Under the pieces are notes generated by a model. The model worked only from the letters and a program-made list of their open reading frames with translations. It did no database searches and had not been told where the DNA came from. From positions 1-40,084 of the forward strand of contig JAMJQL010000008.1 in NCBI GenBank assembly GCA_023554245.1: DNA of 40,084 nt. Direction: 5' to 3'. Positions 37,746-40,084 of the stretch are shown one piece after another. Every line of letters starts with the position of its first letter. Within the stretch, counting starts at the first letter, position 1. The translations under genes were made by a program, and so were the position numbers. Source of the stretch: Gemmatimonadota bacterium (GTDB lineage: Bacteria; Gemmatimonadota; Gemmatimonadetes; Palauibacterales; Palauibacteraceae).

Positions 37746-40084
37746 GTGACCGCCTTCGAGAAGCTGCGGCAGACCTGGCCCCTCCTCCTGATTGCAGGGG
37801 CCTTCCTCACCTCGCCGGCTGCCGGGTCGGCGCAGAACATCCCGCTCATCGGTGGCGAGCAGCAGGCGGACAGTACGACCGGAATTACGGATCGATCGCG
37901 CACGATTCAATCGATCCCGCTCGATCAGGCGCCACGGCGTCTGGAGAGCGACACAGAGCGCCTGCGAGAGATTCAACGAGACGTTCAAAGGTATCGTGGC
38001 CTCGAACGGACGCGATCCGAGGTGGCCGAGATACTGCAGGGAACGAGCGCGATCCTCGACAATCTCGACCATCTTTCCGTCGCGGACATGCGCGCCTCCG
38101 ACCTCTCCCGATTTCGCCAGAGCCTCGAACGGCAGAAGGACCGGCTGGAGGCTCGCACGTCCTCTCTGGAGCGACGACTCGTGACGCTCGAGCGCGAGCA
38201 GCTCGAATTGACGCGGATTCAGCGACAGTGGGAACTGACGCGCGACTCGATTTCAGCCGATACGATGTCCACCTCGGCCTTCGAAACGGGCATCGACCGG
38301 ATGCTCGCGCGTGTCGACTCCACCTCCGCCGGACTCGACTCGCTTCTGCTCGAATTCCTCGATATCGGGGAGAGCGTTGCAGGCGTGGGTGTGCGACTCG
38401 ATACGGCGCTCGATGCCATTCGGGAGGCCCAGGCAACGAAGCGGCGGATGCTCCTGGTGCCGGATTCTCCACCGATCTGGCGGCTCGCCGCAGTCCTGAA
38501 TTCCGACGATCATCCCATACTCGGCGACGTAGCGGCCTATCTGGCTGGTGACGCACGCGCGTTCCGGGACTCGCTCCCCGCCGATCGGACCCGTGTGCTG
38601 CTCCACCTGCTGATCTTCCTGCTCGCCCTCGGGTCATTCCTCTGGCTCAGCAGGAAGAGCGATACCTGGTCGGAGGCGGAGGAGCTTGCGGCGATCCGCC
38701 ACATCGTGTCGAGGCCATACTCTGCCGCAGCGCTGACGGCGCTCCTCGCCACCAACTGGGTCTATCCGCACCCGTCTTTCCTCGTCCTCGATGTCGCCCT
38801 CATTCTCACGCTGATTCCCGTGTCGCGGCTGCTTCCGCCGCTGGTGCTCGAGGAGCGCAAGTCTTCCCTCTACGGGCTGTTCGCCCTCTTCCTCGCCTCA
38901 CGATTGACCGTACTGCTGCCGCCGGAGAGCCTGGCAGAGAGGCTGGCGTTTTTATGCCTCGCGATCGCAGCCGCGACCTGGTCCGCTCTCCTCCTGAGGA
39001 GCCTGCGGGACGGTGAAGGCACACTGGTCCAGGGCCGCTGGCACGCCGTGCTGGTGGGCGCGTTGAGAATCGGCCTCGTCCTGTCGGTCCTCGCGGTTCT
39101 GCTGAATCTCGCCGGCTGGGTCGACCTGAGCGATGTTCTGATCCAGGGCCTGATACCGGCAGGATATGTCGCGATCGTACTCACGCTCGCCGCGATGATG
39201 CTCGTCGGCATCACCCGTGCGCTCGCCGCCGGACCGACCCTGAATCGGTCGAAGGCTTTCCAGGAGAACAGGGACCGGATCGTCCGCCTGGCATCCGGGG
39301 CGATTCGGGCCCTCGCCATCCTTGTCTGGCTGTGGAGCGCATTCGCGCTCTTCGGGCTCGATCAGGAGCTCGTCGGGCAGCTCCGCGGTATTCTGACGCA
39401 CGAGTTCTCGATCGGCGCCGTTGATATCTCGATCGGTGGCGTGCTGCTGTTTCTGCTGATTCTCTGGCTCGCGACCTGGCTCGGCCGAATCGTCCGGACG
39501 GTCCTTCGTGACGACGTACTCGCGGGACTCTCGATCCCGCCGGGGCAGGCCGATGCATGGTCCACGCTCGCGCAGTGGGCGATCCTGCTTGCCGGGATCC
39601 TGTTCGCGGCCGCGTCGGCCGGGATCGGGGGAGGCCAGCTGGCGGTGCTGGCCGGCGCCCTGGGTGTGGGAATCGGGTTCGGCTTACAGAACATCGTCAA
39701 CAACTTCGTGTCCGGATTCATCCTGATCTTCGAGCAACCGATCAAGGCGGGCGACAAGGTCGAGGTCTCCTCGCTGGGTCTGCTCGGAGAGGTCCGCAGG
39801 ATCGGAATCCGTTCCAGCACCATCCGGACCTTCGACGGCGCCGATGTGGTGGTTCCGAATTCGAATCTGATTCAATCGGAGGTGGTCAACTGGACTCTCT
39901 CCGACAGCAAGCGGCGGTTCCAGGTGGAGGTCGGGGTGAAGTACGGCACGGACCCGCAACGGGTGATCGACCTGCTCCTCGAGGTCGCGGCCGAGCATCC
40001 AAGGGTGCTCAAGTACCCGACTCCGACCGCTCTGTTCATGGGATTCGGCGACAGTTCGCTGAATTTCCGGCTCAACATCTGGTC
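37746..40084 (+). CDS. Large MscK-like mechanosensitive channel (3' end outside window)
   Basis: The frame is open from a GTG at 37746 (AGGA just upstream) to the end, at least 779 residues. A signal peptide (RQTWPLLLIAGAFLTSPAAGSAQ) is followed by a long periplasmic part with coiled-coil-like stretches (about 60-180, e.g. RFRQSLERQKDRLEARTSSLERRL). Transmembrane segments begin near 283 (LLHLLIFLLALGSFLWLS), with about ten in all. The MscS core starts around 640: ALGVGIGFGLQNIVNNFVSGFILIFE, then PIKAGDKVEV, GEVRRIGIRSSTIRTFDGADVVVPNS. The large periplasmic domain separates it from the MscS homologue at the left end of the window. Its C-terminal alpha/beta domain is cut by the window edge. Confidence 0.9.
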   Translation, partial: MTAFEKLRQTWPLLLIAGAFLTSPAAGSAQNIPLIGGEQQADSTTGITDRSRTIQSIPLDQAPRRLESDTERLREIQRDVQRYRGLERTRSEVAEILQGTSAILDNLDHLSVADMRASDLSRFRQSLERQKDRLEARTSSLERRLVTLEREQLELTRIQRQWELTRDSISADTMSTSAFETGIDRMLARVDSTSAGLDSLLLEFLDIGESVAGVGVRLDTALDAIREAQATKRRMLLVPDSPPIWRLAAVLNSDDHPILGDVAAYLAGDARAFRDSLPADRTRVLLHLLIFLLALGSFLWLSRKSDTWSEAEELAAIRHIVSRPYSAAALTALLATNWVYPHPSFLVLDVALILTLIPVSRLLPPLVLEERKSSLYGLFALFLASRLTVLLPPESLAERLAFLCLAIAAATWSALLLRSLRDGEGTLVQGRWHAVLVGALRIGLVLSVLAVLLNLAGWVDLSDVLIQGLIPAGYVAIVLTLAAMMLVGITRALAAGPTLNRSKAFQENRDRIVRLASGAIRALAILVWLWSAFALFGLDQELVGQLRGILTHEFSIGAVDISIGGVLLFLLILWLATWLGRIVRTVLRDDVLAGLSIPPGQADAWSTLAQWAILLAGILFAAASAGIGGGQLAVLAGALGVGIGFGLQNIVNNFVSGFILIFEQPIKAGDKVEVSSLGLLGEVRRIGIRSSTIRTFDGADVVVPNSNLIQSEVVNWTLSDSKRRFQVEVGVKYGTDPQRVIDLLLEVAAEHPRVLKYPTPTALFMGFGDSSLNFRLNIW

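Noticed and set aside
1-40084. CRISPR array, tRNA, rRNA, insertion sequence or prophage
   Set aside because: No regularly spaced direct repeats, cloverleaf-like sequences, transposase or phage motifs were noticed on either strand; a tRNAscan or repeat search was not possible here.

Overview
The window looks like chromosomal DNA of a GC-rich diderm bacterium. Many products carry Sec or lipoprotein signal peptides ending in A-x-A/AQ-type sites or lipoboxes, and outer-membrane beta-barrels are frequent. PorT-like barrels, a CarboxypepD_reg-like protein of the 'VRVERIGF' type, TolB-like PD40 lipoproteins and DUF3943 proteins together point to Gemmatimonadota or a close relative. This placement is inferred from gene style, since no rRNA is present. 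About 35 genes are packed tightly on both strands, often with 1-7 bp overlaps. I see no tRNA, rRNA, CRISPR array, insertion sequence or phage gene.

Left part (1-9817): a partial HugZ/pyridoxamine-oxidase-like gene lies divergent to a set encoding a secreted C1 peptidase, a lipoprotein alpha/beta-hydrolase and a flippase-like membrane protein. A converging MscS channel follows, then the decayed remains of a VapBC-type toxin-antitoxin pair, a cbpA-cbpM chaperone pair, and two outer-membrane barrels.

Centre-left (9814-15283, minus strand): one operon reads DUF502 protein, AI-2E-family exporter, HlyD adaptor, DUF2955/FUSC-like permease and OprM/NodT outer-membrane factor. The last three make a complete tripartite efflux pump.

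Centre (15328-21414): the most system-like locus. A secreted imidazolonepropionase-like amidohydrolase is followed by three outer-membrane barrels, two of them tandem paralogous carbohydrate-porin-like proteins, in one tight minus-strand operon. An AraC regulator diverges from it, and the shared 134-bp gap holds two perfect inverted repeats whose centres are 41 bp apart. I read this as a candidate regulated uptake-and-hydrolysis system for an unknown cyclic amide or peptide-like substrate.

Centre-right (21529-28283): a tail-anchored secreted protein, an FmdB-like protein that has lost its zinc knuckles, and a minus-strand cluster of a small barrel, two DUF3943 paralogues and a TraR/DksA zinc-finger protein translated from an overlapping GTG. 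A CarboxypepD_reg-like protein lies divergent to it.

Right part (28289-40084): a two-subunit molybdenum hydroxylase of the isoquinoline 1-oxidoreductase type, a His-rich nickel/cobalt transporter-like protein, a YtcJ-like exported amidohydrolase, a PD40 beta-propeller lipoprotein, a D-amino-acid aminotransferase-like enzyme, an unrecognised soluble protein, an acyl-CoA dehydrogenase, and a large MscK-like mechanosensitive channel that runs off the end.
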